Assembly: GCF_004745485.1 (NCBI RefSeq)
Contig: NZ_RHFG01000016.1
Coordinates: 20,844 to 84,843 of the forward strand
Length of the DNA: 64,000 nt
Origin: Brevibacterium sp. S22
Lineage (GTDB): Bacteria; Actinomycetota; Actinomycetes; Actinomycetales; Brevibacteriaceae
Direction: 5' to 3'
The translations under genes were made by a program, and so were the position numbers. A model generated the notes under the pieces. It was not told the DNA's origin, searched no databases, and saw only the letters and a program-made list of their open reading frames with translations. This document shows, piece by piece, positions 63,409 through 64,000 of the stretch. Position 1 is the stretch's first letter; the number at the start of each line of letters is the position of its first letter.

Positions 63409-63816
63409 CTACTCCTCGGTCATTGAGAAATCGTGCACCACCTTTTCAACAGCAGGTATATCAGCTGGGGCCCATTCCACCGAATTGAGAGCGGTTGCCT
63501 CGATCCATCGAATCTCAGAATGTTCGGTCAGTCGTGGATCGCCGTCAACCAGCCTCGAGTAGAAGGTAGTCAGCGTCACGAAGCCGAAATCGTACTCGTA
63601 TCTAGTCGAAGCGACTTCATCGCCGATTTCTGCTGTGCACATCAACTCTTCCTGGAGCTCACGAACGAGCGCCTCACGTGGGGTCTCTCCGGCCTCTATC
63701 TTGCCTCCGGGAAACTCCCACATTCCTGGCAGAGACATCGTTGCGCTTCTCTGCGCTGCTAAGACATTTGAACCGTCGACGATGATGGCACCCACGACGT
63801 TGATTTCCTTCTTCAT
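63409..63816 (-). CDS. Nudix (MutT-type) hydrolase
   Basis: A 135-residue pyrophosphatase. The Nudix box runs from Gly38 (GGKIEAGETPREALVRELQ and then EEL), with REL..EE catalytic residues at 52-57; VVGAIIVDGSNVLAAQRSATMSLPGMWEFPGGK ahead of it is MutT/8-oxo-dGTP diphosphatase-like. It ends 2 bases before the helicase start and is clearly in one operon with it. In this pairing it may process a nucleotide or signal rather than only sanitise the pool; that is inference. Confidence 0.92.
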   Translation of the reverse strand: MKKEINVVGAIIVDGSNVLAAQRSATMSLPGMWEFPGGKIEAGETPREALVRELQEELMCTAEIGDEVASTRYEYDFGFVTLTTFYSRLVDGDPRLTEHSEIRWIEATALNSVEWAPADIPAVEKVVHDFSMTEE

Positions 63817-63873
63817 GGTTCCCTTCTTCCTTCTCCCAAGGTGCTTCCCACCCTACCGACTTGGTGAGTCTTC

Positions 63874-64000
63874 CTAGTGTCGCGTTTCTGAAGTTGGTTT
63901 AGGTTTCGCTTTCTCCAGCACCTGCTCGGGTGTCTTCGTCCACACGAAGGGGTGTTTGCGTTTGTTCCACCCGTCGATGAACTCCCGGATCTTCTTGTTC
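63874..64000 (-). CDS. IS630-family transposase, C-terminal end (partial, cut by window)
   Basis: The minus strand at the right edge encodes KKIREFIDGWNKRKHPFVW and TKTPEQVLEKA, then KPKPTSETRH and a TAG stop at 63874. Segment FIDGWN...HPFVWTKTPEQVL is the characteristic C-terminus of IS630-type DDE transposases. Only about 42 codons are inside the window, so I cannot say whether the element is complete. Its stop lies 57 bases upstream of the Nudix start, marking a likely insertion boundary beside the helicase pair. Confidence 0.8.
   Translation of the reverse strand, partial: NKKIREFIDGWNKRKHPFVWTKTPEQVLEKAKPKPTSETRH

Noticed and set aside
1..64000. CRISPR arrays, rRNA, tRNA genes
   Set aside because: No regularly spaced repeats, no rRNA-like stretches and no tRNA-like cloverleaf with a T-arm motif were noticed on reading; this was done by eye without a covariance search.

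Overview
The window reads as a chromosomal segment of a high-GC actinobacterium. Genes are dense, GTG starts are common, Shine-Dalgarno sites are of the AGGAGG type, and many genes overlap by 4 bases. The families present (PucR and IclR regulators, DUF5134-like membrane protein, copper amine oxidase, two-domain glyoxalase-like protein) would fit a Brevibacterium- or Arthrobacter-like soil or skin organism. That genus assignment is inference; there is no rRNA or tRNA in the window.

Region 1 (1-23.3 kb) is catabolic. Two similarly built peptide/nickel-type ABC transporter operons lie on the minus strand. The first (8793 to 1) runs DUF917, hydantoinase A-like protein, binding lipoprotein, DppB-like permease, a fused DppC-DppD protein, DppF-like ATPase and an M20 amidohydrolase cut by the window edge. 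A divergent PucR regulator sits beside it. The second (18271 to 11528) runs binding lipoprotein, DppB, fused DppC-DppD, DppF and a YtcJ-like amidohydrolase, with its own PucR regulator upstream. Plus-strand genes here are an alpha/beta hydrolase and a small set made of a sarcosine-oxidase-family flavoenzyme, an unrecognised 260-residue protein and a CaiB-type CoA transferase.

Region 2 (23.4-28.7 kb) holds a GC-rich SNF2 helicase, then a lower-GC cassette: a stand-alone HsdR N-terminal-like nuclease and a nucleotidyltransferase/HEPN toxin-antitoxin pair. In that pair the antitoxin is fused to an Xre helix-turn-helix and the HEPN active site looks degenerate.

Region 3 (28.8-37.9 kb) looks like an N-methylhydantoin (creatinine route) module: a HyuA-HyuB fusion, two MFS transporters, a divergent N-carbamoylsarcosine amidase with its catalytic residues visible, and an IclR regulator. 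The divergent promoter region carries shared repeats.

Region 4 (37.9-53.8 kb) contains a cation diffusion facilitator, a GntR/AbgT/opine dehydrogenase set with a strong inverted-repeat operator, two glyoxalase-fold proteins, aspartate ammonia-lyase, a flavin monooxygenase, and a LysR-controlled operon of RidA, DUF1028, M20 peptidase, MFS transporter and aldehyde dehydrogenase.

Region 5 (53.9-60.4 kb) is an amine utilisation set (TetR, APC permease, copper amine oxidase with NYDY cofactor motif, His-rich membrane protein), followed by a CHY zinc-finger protein and a DUF2891 protein. Region 6 (60.4-64 kb) is visibly lower in GC: a 999-residue PLD-helicase-DUF3427 protein with a Nudix hydrolase, bounded by the C-terminal end of an IS630-type transposase that runs off the window. 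This is the best candidate for a defence or mobile island.
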